Positions 32,429 to 41,516 of a stretch of DNA of 64,000 bases are shown here, in pieces (within the stretch, counting starts at the first letter, position 1; every line of letters begins with the position of its first letter). The notes below the pieces were generated by a model, which ran no database searches, was not told the DNA's origin, and saw only the letters and a program-made list of their open reading frames with translations. A program made the position numbers and the translations under genes. Source of the DNA: an uncultured Ruminiclostridium sp. (GTDB lineage: Bacteria > Bacillota > Clostridia > Oscillospirales > Ruminococcaceae); the NCBI GenBank assembly GCA_934454635.1, contig CAKSFR010000014.1:1-64000 (forward strand). The letters are read 5' to 3'.

Positions 32429-32580
32429 GCAGCGCAAAAAAATCCCCCGTCTGCTGCGCCGCAGAACGGGGAACCCTCTTGTATATCTATCCAAGCTGTG
32501 ACTTTATTATACCATGGCGCGGCGATTTTTTATGTCGTTCCATGTCGAAAATAATTAACAAAAAATATTTTTCTTTTTGT

Positions 32581-33540
32581 TCATTTTGTATAGCTGAGAT
32601 CGTCGCCCCAGTTAGCTTTACGCGCCTGTTTAAAAGCCGCTCCGTCCTTTTTGGTGACAATTTTCTGCGAAATCCCGCTTGCTGTGCAGAGTTCAAGAGT
32701 GATTTTCCCGCTTTCGATTTTCGGGTGACGGATTATCCGTGAAACGGCGGATGCGGCGCTGCTGCGGACAGCCGCGATATAGCAGAACTTTTCGTCCTCA
32801 TAGGGCGCGTCGCCGCCTTTAAGCAGCTTATGCAGCTTTGTGCGCGCAACGCGTGCCGAAAAATGGCACCAGTCGTCGGACGGTAGCGGACATTCCTCGT
32901 CGCATGGGCATGGAGCGATGATATGCGCGCCGAAATCTATCAGCAGCGAACGCATTTCAAGCAGGCTTGCAAAGCCTTTCGGCGTTCCGGGTTCAATTAT
33001 CACAAGCAGCTTTTCTGCGGCGTTCCAGAGCTTTTTTACAGCCTCGGCGCGCTGCTTCGGTTCAAGCTCGTTCAGAACGTATGAAGCGGTCACAAGTTGC
33101 ACCTTTTGTGAAATTGCGCTGCTTGTCAGGTCGAAGCTTTTCCATTCATAGCCGCATGGGAAACCGCCGTTTTTCATAAGCTTTTCGCCTATTTCGGTCA
33201 TATTTTTGTCGCGCTCAAGACAGACTGCATATTCAATTTCGGGAAAAATCTCGGCAGCAGCCCAGCAGACAGCGCCCGTTCCCGCGCCTACGTCGAGCAT
33301 GGTTGAGATCTCACCGTCAAAGCGCTTTGCCGCCTGTTCAAGCGCGGCTGACGCCGCGCCGTAGGTCGCGGGCATACGAACCACGGCGTATGCGCAGGTT
33401 TCGGCGCTGCCGCTTATTGAAGCGCCTGTTTCGCTGCGGTATTTTTCAGACATTTTTGCGGCTGCGGCGGTTAGCTGTTTAAGCGGAAAAGCGCCTGCCT
33501 GCTCCTCGAGAAGCTGTCTGAGTTCTATCGGAAGTTCCAT
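32581..33540 (-). CDS. Rsm22-like methyltransferase
   Basis: This 319-residue protein has a methyltransferase SAM site, STMLDVGAGTGAVCWAA (about residues 79-95). It carries the Rsm22 family signature APCPCDEECPLPSDDWCHFSAR, cysteines that bind an iron-sulfur cluster in relatives. Rsm22 proteins are linked to the small ribosomal subunit, in mitochondria and bacteria. AAAGGGAC precedes the ATG, which lies two bases after the stop of an AraC-type gene, so the two are co-transcribed. The target RNA is unproven. Confidence 0.85.
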   Translation of the reverse strand: MELPIELRQLLEEQAGAFPLKQLTAAAAKMSEKYRSETGASISGSAETCAYAVVRMPATYGAASAALEQAAKRFDGEISTMLDVGAGTGAVCWAAAEIFPEIEYAVCLERDKNMTEIGEKLMKNGGFPCGYEWKSFDLTSSAISQKVQLVTASYVLNELEPKQRAEAVKKLWNAAEKLLVIIEPGTPKGFASLLEMRSLLIDFGAHIIAPCPCDEECPLPSDDWCHFSARVARTKLHKLLKGGDAPYEDEKFCYIAAVRSSAASAVSRIIRHPKIESGKITLELCTASGISQKIVTKKDGAAFKQARKANWGDDLSYTK

Positions 33541-33542
33541 TG

Positions 33543-34403
33543 TCAGTCCCTTTCTATGCCGCGGTATGCGCTCGGCGTTACGCCGAGTTCCTTTTTGAAA
33601 ACGCGGCTGAAATAATTCGAGTCGCTGAATCCGCAGCGCGTTGCGACCTCGGTTATATTCAGAGCGCCCTCGCGCAGCTTTGTGCAGGCGTGGCGCAGCC
33701 GTATGTTAAGCAGATATTTCTGCGGGGTCGTATGATATGCCGAGGAAAAAAGACGGATAAAGTGCCGCTGTGAATAGTGTGAAACCGCGAGCAGCTCCGA
33801 TATCGGGAAATCCTCGGCAAAATGCTCCTCCATATAGGCGGCTGCCTGTGCGATCCCCGTTATTTCCCGCTGTTTTTCCGGACAGCCGTAAAGCCGCGAG
33901 AGAAACACTACGATCTGCATGAACAGCGATGTGAGCATGGTTTCCTTTCCGGGATTGTCCGAGGAATATTCATCAACGGCTGCTTTTATAAGCCGCTCTA
34001 TTTCACTGAAATGGTCGGGCGCAAGCCTTAAACGGCTGCGGAAGCCCTGCGCGGTATTGAAATGAGGTTCAAGAACAAAAAGCGCGTGAAAGCCCGCCAG
34101 CCGTTTTATATCATAATCGGCGGAGAGCAGCGCTTCGGGACGGAACATGATATTGCAGATGTGAAAATCGCGTGGATTTTCATATCCGTGAGAAATTCCA
34201 CTGCCCATGACAAAAACGTCCCCGCGGCGGACGGAAAAACGCTCGTTATCCACTATATGTTCGGCGTGTCCCGAGAGAACGATCACAAGCTCCGAGAAAT
34301 CTTCGTGTCCGTGCATTCCCATGTTTTCCGAGTGTTCGCCATATTGTATAAAGAACGGAAAGCTTTCGTTTTTCGTAAAAAAGCTGAGCTTCATGTTGAA
34401 CAT
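33543..34403 (-). CDS. AraC family transcriptional regulator
   Basis: This 286-residue regulator has a cupin sensor domain (residues about 10-140, with GMHGHEDFSELVIVLSG and RRGDVFVMGSGISHGYEN) and a C-terminal pair of helix-turn-helix motifs. The second contains NITEVATRCGFSDSNYFSRVFK. GGGGTGA lies five bases before the chosen ATG. On the minus strand TTGATT and TATTAT at 17-base spacing form a promoter. It is divergent from the GH43 gene, which it probably controls in response to a sugar. Confidence 0.9.
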   Translation of the reverse strand: MFNMKLSFFTKNESFPFFIQYGEHSENMGMHGHEDFSELVIVLSGHAEHIVDNERFSVRRGDVFVMGSGISHGYENPRDFHICNIMFRPEALLSADYDIKRLAGFHALFVLEPHFNTAQGFRSRLRLAPDHFSEIERLIKAAVDEYSSDNPGKETMLTSLFMQIVVFLSRLYGCPEKQREITGIAQAAAYMEEHFAEDFPISELLAVSHYSQRHFIRLFSSAYHTTPQKYLLNIRLRHACTKLREGALNITEVATRCGFSDSNYFSRVFKKELGVTPSAYRGIERD

Positions 34404-34550
34404 TGCAATCACCCCAACATATAATAGCATATTTTCCCGAGAAAATCAATCCTGTCCGTTTTGTGCTATTTGTCGGCGCAAAAATTATGTTTTATCCGCA
34501 ATAATATCTGTAAAATAAAGATACTATATTAATAAAAAGGAGAAATCGAC

Positions 34551-35858
34551 ATGAATCCTTATCTTCCCGCATGGGAGTATATCCCCGACGGCGAGCCCCG
34601 CGTTTTCGGGGACAGAATTTACGTTTACGGCTCGCACGACCGCGTAGGCTGCGAATGCTTCTGCGATTTTAAGCTGAAAGTGTGGTCGGCGCCCGTATCA
34701 GACCCGACCAACTGGACCTGCCACGGCGTTTCTTTCTCAACAAGAGATGTTGACGGTCACCCCTCTGACGTTGACTGGACGGACAACGAGCTGTTCGCCC
34801 CCGATGTTGTTGAAAAGGAAGGGAAGTACTATCTGTACGCGTATATTGTCGGCGCAAAAGGCTGCGTGGCGGTAAGCGACCGCCCCGAGGGTCCGTTCAG
34901 ACTTATTTCGCAGTACAAATACAATATTGAAAATCACTACGACGACGGAACGTTTATCGACCCGGGCGTACTGGTTGACGACGACGGAAGAGTGTATGTT
35001 TACTGCGGTTTTCAGGGCTCGTATATGGCGGAACTCAACGCCGAAAATATGTACGAGGTAATCGACGGAACATATTTTACCGACATTATTCCTACCGCCG
35101 AGCCGCACCGCTTTTTTGAAGCCTGCTCACCCCGCAAGGTCGGCGATACATACTATCTGATATATTCTCCGCAAATCGGCAGCAGGCTTGATTACGCGAC
35201 GAGCAGCTCGCCCACGGGACCTTTCGCATACCGTGGAACGATAATTGACAACGGCGTTGATTTTCCGGGCGGAAACAATCACGGTTCGATATGCAGAATC
35301 GGCGAACAGTGGTATATTTTCTATCACCGCATGACAAACGGCTCGATAATGTCGCGCAGAGGGTGCGTTGAGCGCATCGAAATTCTCCCCGACGGAACTA
35401 TTCCGCAGGTTGAAATGACTTCTCTCGGCTTTGCTGAGTCGCTCAACCCGTATGAGGAAACTCCCGCCGACGCTGCGTGCGTGCTGCTGGGCGGCTGCCT
35501 TATCACCGAGAAAAATCCTTTTGAGCGAACGATCATCGGTATTACGGACGGCTGCGTTATCGGCTGGAAGTATTATGATTTCGGTGTAAGCTCGGGAAGC
35601 GACAGAACGCTGCTGATAAATACGGACGGCTGCGGCTGCAAGGGAAAAATCCGCGTTTTGATCGATTCGCCCGACGGCGAGGAGATCGGCTGTGCGCAGT
35701 TCGGAGGAAACGGCGGCATATTGTCCGCAAAGGTACGTCCCGTAAGCGGCAGACACGCGCTTTATCTTAAAGCCGAGCAGGACTATACAGGCTGGTCGGC
35801 GGATATGTTCAAGGGCAGGGAGCTTTTCAGACTGAACAAGATACTGTTTATGCAGTAA
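34551..35858 (+). CDS. Glycoside hydrolase family 43 enzyme
   Basis: GH43 enzymes are mostly arabinofuranosidases or xylosidases. The 435-residue protein starts NPYLPAWEYIPDGEPRVFGD, typical of the subgroup, and follows a five-bladed propeller pattern with DWTDNELFAPDVVEKEGKYY, GTFIDPGVLVDDDGRVY and FFEACSPRKVGDTYYLIYS. The glutamate in FFEAC fits the general acid. Residues about 320-430 form a beta-rich C-terminal domain like a carbohydrate-binding module. No signal peptide is present, so it acts on imported oligosaccharides in the cytoplasm. AAAGGAG precedes the ATG; the promoter (TATATT at 34525-34530) has a poor -35, as expected for an activated gene. Confidence 0.88.
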   Translation: MNPYLPAWEYIPDGEPRVFGDRIYVYGSHDRVGCECFCDFKLKVWSAPVSDPTNWTCHGVSFSTRDVDGHPSDVDWTDNELFAPDVVEKEGKYYLYAYIVGAKGCVAVSDRPEGPFRLISQYKYNIENHYDDGTFIDPGVLVDDDGRVYVYCGFQGSYMAELNAENMYEVIDGTYFTDIIPTAEPHRFFEACSPRKVGDTYYLIYSPQIGSRLDYATSSSPTGPFAYRGTIIDNGVDFPGGNNHGSICRIGEQWYIFYHRMTNGSIMSRRGCVERIEILPDGTIPQVEMTSLGFAESLNPYEETPADAACVLLGGCLITEKNPFERTIIGITDGCVIGWKYYDFGVSSGSDRTLLINTDGCGCKGKIRVLIDSPDGEEIGCAQFGGNGGILSAKVRPVSGRHALYLKAEQDYTGWSADMFKGRELFRLNKILFMQ

Positions 35859-35925
35859 CGCCCCTTAATACAACGAAGCATACATATCATGAACGTCAGA
35901 CGCAATGAAACCGCAGTTAAATACA

Positions 35926-35963
35926 AAAAACGGCTCTGTCAGCAAAGGCAGAGCTGTTTTTAT
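35926..35963 (+). terminator. Terminator after the GH43 gene
   Basis: AAAAACGGCTCTG (35926-35938) pairs with CAGAGCTGTTTTT (35949-35961). Confidence 0.8.
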
Positions 35964-36039
35964 GCTGTTTTATCGATTTATCTTGAAAAAATACGCCAAA
36001 TATGTTATACTGGAAAAAATGCAGTTATGGGGGAATAAT

Positions 36040-36765
36040 ATGCGGATTGCGGTTTGCGACGACGACCCGGGAATGCTCACGCTTATGCATAGGCTTACTG
36101 CGGGAGAATTTGAAAAAAGACACGCCGATTTTACGGTTCAGGCGTATCCCGACGCGCAAAAGCTTCTTTCGGATTTTGCGGAAAAGCCGTTTGACGTACT
36201 TTTTCTTGATATAAAAATGCCCGGAATAGACGGCTTTGAGGCGGCTCGCCGTGTTCGCGGCATGACTGATGAAACGGAGATAATATTTATAACGACCGAG
36301 CAGGAGCTTGTGTACGACAGCTTCGATTTTCAGCCGTTCGCGTTCATTCCGAAAACGCCGCCGGAGCTTATGAAAAGCCGTCTTTCGAGAACGGTGGGAA
36401 ATCTGCTTGCGAAGTATAAGGTAAGCCGCAGGATTTGCGTGGAGCTTCCGTACAGCGAGAAAATATACATAAAGCCGAACGATCTGATCTATGTCGGAAG
36501 TGAAAAAAATAATCTTATTTATCATATCCGCGACGGCGAGGACGTGCTTGTGCGGGCGAAAATACAGGAGGCGGAGGAGATCCTGCCTGACGATCTTTTT
36601 ATAAGAATACACAACAGATTGATAGTGAATATGGCGCATATAGAGTCGATAGATTATCCGCAGGGCGTTCTTACGGTCACGGGCGGCGAGCTTCTGCCGA
36701 TAAGCCGACCGCGAAAGCAGAGCCTTTCGGACGCTTACGACCGATACCTGCGAACGCTTGTATAA
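36040..36765 (+). CDS. LytTR family response regulator
   Basis: This 241-residue regulator has a receiver domain (residues 1-120) with the acidic pair DDD at 7-9, phospho-acceptor Asp in LFLDIKMPG, and lysine in FIPKTPP. A LytTR DNA-binding domain follows (about 140-238), with YIKPNDLIYVGSEKNNLIYH and FIRIHNRLIVNMAHIESID. The ATG at 36040 follows GGGGGAATA; an earlier in-frame start lacks a site. TTGAAA and TATACT at 17-base spacing (35983-36011) form its promoter. A partner kinase follows, though that protein lacks key residues. Confidence 0.92.
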   Translation: MRIAVCDDDPGMLTLMHRLTAGEFEKRHADFTVQAYPDAQKLLSDFAEKPFDVLFLDIKMPGIDGFEAARRVRGMTDETEIIFITTEQELVYDSFDFQPFAFIPKTPPELMKSRLSRTVGNLLAKYKVSRRICVELPYSEKIYIKPNDLIYVGSEKNNLIYHIRDGEDVLVRAKIQEAEEILPDDLFIRIHNRLIVNMAHIESIDYPQGVLTVTGGELLPISRPRKQSLSDAYDRYLRTLV

Positions 36766-36790
36766 ATGACATTGCCTGAGGGAGAGAAAT

Positions 36791-38050
36791 ATGAGAGAAT
36801 TTATTGAAATTTTTTTGTCCGTATTTTCATGCGCGGCTTCGGCTTCGGTCATAGTTTGGTTTTTTGTCTGCTTTTTGGGATTTTCACCGCGAATAAAGCA
36901 CAAACGGCTTCATGCCGTCGCGTGGGTGGTATTCAATGTTATAATCGCGTACCCGATAGCGATGCATTTCCCGCAGCATTATATTGTAAAAGAAATAATT
37001 TATCTTATTTGCTATTTTTTATGGTCGCTGGCGCTCTTGAAAGGCAGCGTAATCGCCAAGCTGTTTATGTCGGCGGTGACCGTATTCACCGCGCACTTTC
37101 TCAATGTCGCAACGCACGACCTTTTTATGGCGCTTACGGGAAAGCAGTTCCCGAGAATTGCGAATATAATCAGCGTGGTGTTCCTTTTTGCGGTGCTGTT
37201 TATGCTTAAACGGCTGTATCCGCGCGACAGCATACGACTTAACCCCGGCGAATGGGTGTTCGGAATGGCGCTTATGACGATTTCTTTTGCCGCTGCGCAT
37301 CTGATACACAGCGTTCAGGCGAGTATCACCGCAGCGGAACCGTCGATAAAGCTGCTTCTTGTCGAGCTTTGCTTGGCAATGGTCATTCTCATCTGTGTTT
37401 TTATGCTGCTTTCGATAGGCAGATACAATCGCGAGCGTCAGCAGCTCCGAGATTATAATATTCACAAGGAAAGCCGCATATATTACGCCGAGAATATCAG
37501 GCTTCAGTATAAGGAGCTGCTGCGTATACGCGAGAAGGCTAAGCAGAACTACGAAGTTCTGCGGCAGCTTGCAGATTACGGCAGTATGGGCGCCGTGCGC
37601 GAATATGTTGACGACTGCATCAATGATATCGTGCTTTCAGAAACGAGCATCGACGTCGGAAACGATACGCTGAGCGCGCTGCTTAACGCGAAGATACTGT
37701 CGGCAAAATATCATAACATACAGGTTATCTGCACTGCCGACAAATCGGTCGGCGGGGTGGACGAGCTTGACCTTTTCGGTCTTATCGGAAAGATGATCGA
37801 CAGCACGGTTGAGATCGCAAGCGCAAGCAGCGGCATGAAATACATGGAAATAAGCATTTCATCTCAAAATGGAAGCATCACGGTCTTTTGCGGAGCGTCC
37901 GATTCCGAAAGCGAGTACAGCGAGATAAGCAGAAACATTATCCGAGGGATAACCGAAAGATACAACGGCTCGGTTTCGTTCTATCATGAGGAAAATATGA
38001 CGTGCTGTAAGGCTCTTTTGCGCTGTACGGACAGGAAATACGGCATTTAA
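36791..38050 (+). CDS. Sensor kinase-like protein, AgrC/GHKL type, degenerate
   Basis: This 419-residue protein has about six membrane segments (residues 10-220) and a cytoplasmic part resembling AgrC-type kinases (LSALLNAKILSAKYHNIQV, LFGLIGKMIDSTVEIAS). Aligned with AgrC kinases, the phospho-accepting histidine in the HDxxNH motif is missing (REKAKQN in its place). The N-box asparagine is replaced by lysine (GKMID versus GNLLD), and no glycine-rich G box is visible. The frame is intact with AGGGAGAG upstream. It is adjacent to a LytTR regulator that keeps its own phosphorylation site. Probably a ligand sensor acting without kinase activity; inferred. Confidence 0.75.
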   Translation: MREFIEIFLSVFSCAASASVIVWFFVCFLGFSPRIKHKRLHAVAWVVFNVIIAYPIAMHFPQHYIVKEIIYLICYFLWSLALLKGSVIAKLFMSAVTVFTAHFLNVATHDLFMALTGKQFPRIANIISVVFLFAVLFMLKRLYPRDSIRLNPGEWVFGMALMTISFAAAHLIHSVQASITAAEPSIKLLLVELCLAMVILICVFMLLSIGRYNRERQQLRDYNIHKESRIYYAENIRLQYKELLRIREKAKQNYEVLRQLADYGSMGAVREYVDDCINDIVLSETSIDVGNDTLSALLNAKILSAKYHNIQVICTADKSVGGVDELDLFGLIGKMIDSTVEIASASSGMKYMEISISSQNGSITVFCGASDSESEYSEISRNIIRGITERYNGSVSFYHEENMTCCKALLRCTDRKYGI

Positions 38051-38058
38051 CACCAAAA

Positions 38059-38119
38059 TTTCACAAATTTCTGCAAAACTTCACATTTGGTTTGACATTT
38101 TTGTGAAAGGTGATATACT
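38059..38119 (+). promoter_or_regulatory. Promoter with upstream TTCACA direct repeats
   Basis: TTGACA (38092-38097) and TATACT (38114-38119) are 16 bases apart. Upstream, TTCACAAAT (from 38060) and TTCACATTT (from 38080) are direct repeats spaced 20 bases, close to the arrangement of LytTR-type sites. The LytTR regulator is encoded nearby. It would drive the short transcript 38126-38228. Confidence 0.6.
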
Positions 38120-38125
38120 GAAAGC

Positions 38126-38228
38126 ATAGAGAGCCTGCCGAGGCAGGTATATTTGCTGAACGTTTTATGACGTAAGTTTAAGATGAAATGAGAACAGTTC
38201 CGGTGCGCCGGGACTGTTTCATTTTTTT
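38126..38228 (+). ncRNA. Candidate small RNA of about 100 nt
   Basis: A strong promoter (38092-38119) is followed about 75 bases later by a strong terminator: AACAGTTCCGG (38193-38203), CCGGGACTGTT (38208-38218), then a T-run to 38228. A hairpin GCCTGCC/GGCAGG lies near 38133-38148. No reading frame over three codons with a ribosome site is present. The next gene has its own promoter (TTGCAA, 17 bases, TATAAT near 38310-38340). It could alternatively be an attenuated leader. Confidence 0.55.
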
Positions 38229-38372
38229 ACTGAAAAAGCTTTAAAAGCAATACGTTACGCCGTTTTTTTGAAATGCTGCGTGCGGTTACATCTTTTCGGC
38301 ATAACTGCTTGCAAATCTGCCAAATCTATGATATAATGAGGAAATAAAAGGACGTTAAAGGAGGCGGTAGCA

Positions 38373-39416
38373 ATGAAGGAATATGAGAATAAATGCTGCG
38401 TTTGCTGCGGAAAGAAGTTTACCGACGATGATGATATAGTTGTTTGCCCCGAGTGCGGGACTCCCATGCACAGGAGCTGTTGGAGCGGGCACTGCCCGAA
38501 CGAGGATAAGCACGCGCAGGGCTTTGACTGGGATAAGGCGCAGGAAAGCGCGCCGCAGTCCGCCAATGCCGCGCCGCCCGATACGGCAGTTGTACGCTGT
38601 GATATATGCGGAATGGCAATTGAACCCGATGAGGAAAAGGTTTACTGTCCCGAATGTGGGACTCCTATGCACCGCGACTGCTATGAAAGCTTCGGGCGTT
38701 GTCCGCACGAAGCCGAACACGCTCTCGGCTACAGTTGGAAAGCGGCTCACGAGCGGCGAACAGGCGAACCTATCCCGCAGGCAATGAGCTTTGACGGTTT
38801 TGATGATTTCATGGAGCATATGCAGGAAAATCCTATGAAAAACGAAAGTTCGGGCGAGGAGATAACCTGCTGCGGAGTTAGGCAGACCGAACTGCTGCAC
38901 TTCCTCGGAATGCGAAGCCTAAGCACGCCGCGATTTTTCGCGCTGTTCATGAACATGGCGAATACGGGCAAAAAGGTTTCGTTCAACTTCTTCGCGGGGC
39001 TGCTTATGCCGTTCTATCAGTTTTACCGTAAGATGACGGGACCCGCAATACTTATGACCGCCGCTTACTTTATAATGAATATACCGCAGTTCGTGGTTCA
39101 GTACAATTTCGTCAGAGGCGGAACGGAATTGCACATTTCTCCCGAGCTGCTCTCGATCTACAATATAATGACGTACGTCGGGCTGATCGCTGAAATTCTC
39201 GTGATCTTGTTCAACGACTACATTTATATGAAATGGTCTGTAGGGAAGATCCTTTCACTGCGCGAGCGGTACCGCAACGCTCCCGAAAGCGAGTACATGG
39301 AAGCGCTCGAACGCGCGGGCAGACCGAGAATCGCGTTCGCATTTGCGGCGCTCGGCGCTGTCGCGGTAATTTTCTACCTGGTTTTTATATTTTTAAGCGG
39401 AAGTATGGCAATGTGA
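38373..39416 (+). CDS. Membrane protein with two prokaryotic RING-like fingers
   Basis: This 347-residue protein begins with two zinc fingers of the prokaryotic RING type. The first has CCVCCGKKFTDD, then VVCPECGTPMHRSCW and GHCPNE (residues 8-44). The second repeats it: CDICGMAIEPDEEKVYCPEC then GTPMHRDCY and GRCPHE (about 76-112). A linker follows, then three or four membrane helices (about 210-340). AAAGGAGG precedes the ATG. Such fingers in bacteria are thought to aid protein interactions; ubiquitin-ligase activity should not be assumed. The cytoplasmic fingers would sit at the membrane. Exact role unknown. Confidence 0.8.
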   Translation: MKEYENKCCVCCGKKFTDDDDIVVCPECGTPMHRSCWSGHCPNEDKHAQGFDWDKAQESAPQSANAAPPDTAVVRCDICGMAIEPDEEKVYCPECGTPMHRDCYESFGRCPHEAEHALGYSWKAAHERRTGEPIPQAMSFDGFDDFMEHMQENPMKNESSGEEITCCGVRQTELLHFLGMRSLSTPRFFALFMNMANTGKKVSFNFFAGLLMPFYQFYRKMTGPAILMTAAYFIMNIPQFVVQYNFVRGGTELHISPELLSIYNIMTYVGLIAEILVILFNDYIYMKWSVGKILSLRERYRNAPESEYMEALERAGRPRIAFAFAALGAVAVIFYLVFIFLSGSMAM

Positions 39417-39473
39417 CCGGCATTGCACGGATAAAGGCGGCAGCCTGAACAAAAAAAGAAAGGAGCGGACAGA

Positions 39474-41495
39474 ATGCTGATTGACCGATTTGAAGAGCTT
39501 TACGGAAAGTACGGCGGACGGCTTGTATATCCGTTCCTGTTTATTTCATTCTTTTTGGTGCAGTTCATAGGCGCGCTGGGTATGAGCTACCCCGCAATGG
39601 ATCCGAACGAGCTTAGCGTTATTGCGATTTCGCAGTTTTTTGCGGGTAAAAGCTGGTCGGGCGTGATGTGCGCCGTGGATTATTACTACGGATTTTTGCA
39701 GGGCTTGCTGTATACGCCCGCGGCGCTTATTTTCAGCGACCCGCAGGCTCAGTACACCGCTATGCTTGCGATAAATTCGCTTATGATGGCGCTTATCCCG
39801 ATACTTGCGTTTTCGACGGCGAAAAGGCTCGGCGTTGACAAGTTCTGGAAGCTGCTGGCGGTTTCGCTTGTTTCGGGCGGCTTCTGCTGCTATTTTGCTC
39901 ATTCAAAATTTGCGTGGACTGAAACGGCTTCGATCGTTGTTCCGTGGATCTTGCTCTGGCTTTTGTTCAGAATAGGAGATGTGAAGAGCAAGGCGGCGCG
40001 CGCGCTGCTCTCAACAGCTTTCGGTATCGCCTGCGCGCTTTCTCTTGCCGCGCACATACGGCTTATTGCAGTCGTTCTGGCGATTTTCGCCGCCATTTTT
40101 GCGGAGCGCTTTTTTTTCGGGAAAAAGTCTGTTCTGCTGTCGTTTTTTTTGCCCGCATTTGTTGTTTTTTCGGCGCTTGTCGCGTTTATTTCACAGGAGC
40201 TCAGGACATATCTTTGGTGTCAGTCCGACCCGTCGCTGCTTAAAAACACCGTTTCGTCGTTTTTTGCTGACATTTCGGCGGGTTTTGAACAGGGCGGCGT
40301 TCTGCGCCTTTTGCAGACGTTCTGCGGGCAGTTCTACTACTTCGTAACGGCAACGTGGGGCGTGGGCGCTATTGCGGTATGCCTGTTCGGGGCGGTTGCT
40401 GCGGGCTGTATAAGGCGAAAAAAGGGCTCTGAGGAGGTTACATACGGAAACGGCATTTCCGTTTTTGCGTTCTTTGCTTTTTTCACCGTGCTTTTCATGA
40501 TAATCATAGGCACTCTTTACCGCTTCGGCAGCGACAGCTTCGGCGTTTATCAGGACACCGCGCTTTTCGGAAGATTTCTCGACGGCGTGATCCCTATTGC
40601 GCTGATGTTCGTGATGGTAATACTGTTTTCCTATTCGATCTCGCTTAATAAGATACTCGGTTCGATCGCCGTTCTCGGCGTTATTTATCTTGCATTCTTC
40701 GTTTCGACCGTTCCGATGATTCTTGAATGCTCGATGACGCGGATCGCGCCTGTTCTCGCGCTTTATCCTCTGCGTATCGGCGCGGCGAGCGACGAGCTTC
40801 TCAGCTTCGACAGCCTGCTGCTTACCGCGTCGGTGACGTTCTGCGTTATGGCGCTGTTTATTGTTGTTATAAGCTGCACGAAAAAGTACCGCTCGCTTAT
40901 TTTATCGGCGATACTGCTAAGTATAACCGTATATTCCGCCGTGTTTATCCAAGCGGAATATCTGCCGATGTGCAGAAGCGAGTCCGAGAACAAGAACGCT
41001 GCGGTCGCGGACATTTCGGAAAGCGTTTACAATCAGATTGGTGCTCCGCCGGTTACGGCGTATAAGCTGAGCCGCCACGAAACGCTCATGCTCCAGTTTC
41101 TTAACAGGGACATAACCGTGCGCATAACGTATGATATTGAAAATATCCCCGAAAACTGCTATCTTGCGGTTAAAGCAAACGAGGACGTTTCGGCGCTTGC
41201 GAACAGCCGCCGCCCGTTCCTGCTTGTAAATGAAAATAAGGAGCTTAAATTATACGCCTACGGCGAAAGAGCGGTAGCCTACATGCGTTCGCAGAATATC
41301 GGCGAAAACGAGGACACGCAGGAAACGCTTATTCCCGAAAAGACGACCGCCGCGCAGACGACTGCGCCGCAAAGCGTTTCGACGGAGCGCACGACCGAGC
41401 GTATGCCGCTTATCTCAACATATACCACGCCTGCGGTAATAACCGTTCCCGCCGACGAGTTTAATTCAGAGGACGAATGGGCTTCCATTGAATGA
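39474..41495 (+). CDS. Polytopic membrane protein with Thr-rich tail (GT-C-like)
   Basis: This 673-residue protein has about twelve membrane segments (residues 15-500), a soluble extracytoplasmic region (about 505-620) and a threonine- and glutamate-rich tail (TTAAQTTAPQSVSTERTTE). The early outside loop MDPNELSVIA resembles the acidic motif loop of GT-C glycosyltransferases, but I cannot prove membership. AAAGGAG lies before the ATG. It lies just upstream of trkH (21 bases). The Thr-rich tail recalls O-glycosylated or linker regions. Function unassigned. Confidence 0.7.
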   Translation: MLIDRFEELYGKYGGRLVYPFLFISFFLVQFIGALGMSYPAMDPNELSVIAISQFFAGKSWSGVMCAVDYYYGFLQGLLYTPAALIFSDPQAQYTAMLAINSLMMALIPILAFSTAKRLGVDKFWKLLAVSLVSGGFCCYFAHSKFAWTETASIVVPWILLWLLFRIGDVKSKAARALLSTAFGIACALSLAAHIRLIAVVLAIFAAIFAERFFFGKKSVLLSFFLPAFVVFSALVAFISQELRTYLWCQSDPSLLKNTVSSFFADISAGFEQGGVLRLLQTFCGQFYYFVTATWGVGAIAVCLFGAVAAGCIRRKKGSEEVTYGNGISVFAFFAFFTVLFMIIIGTLYRFGSDSFGVYQDTALFGRFLDGVIPIALMFVMVILFSYSISLNKILGSIAVLGVIYLAFFVSTVPMILECSMTRIAPVLALYPLRIGAASDELLSFDSLLLTASVTFCVMALFIVVISCTKKYRSLILSAILLSITVYSAVFIQAEYLPMCRSESENKNAAVADISESVYNQIGAPPVTAYKLSRHETLMLQFLNRDITVRITYDIENIPENCYLAVKANEDVSALANSRRPFLLVNENKELKLYAYGERAVAYMRSQNIGENEDTQETLIPEKTTAAQTTAPQSVSTERTTERMPLISTYTTPAVITVPADEFNSEDEWASIE

Positions 41496-41516
41496 TGAGA
41501 ACAAGGAGGGGCGAAC

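Noticed and set aside
31055..32494. Long minus-strand frame opposite sbcC
   Set aside because: Antisense shadow of the sbcC coiled-coil region; arginine- and phenylalanine-rich with no recognisable domain.
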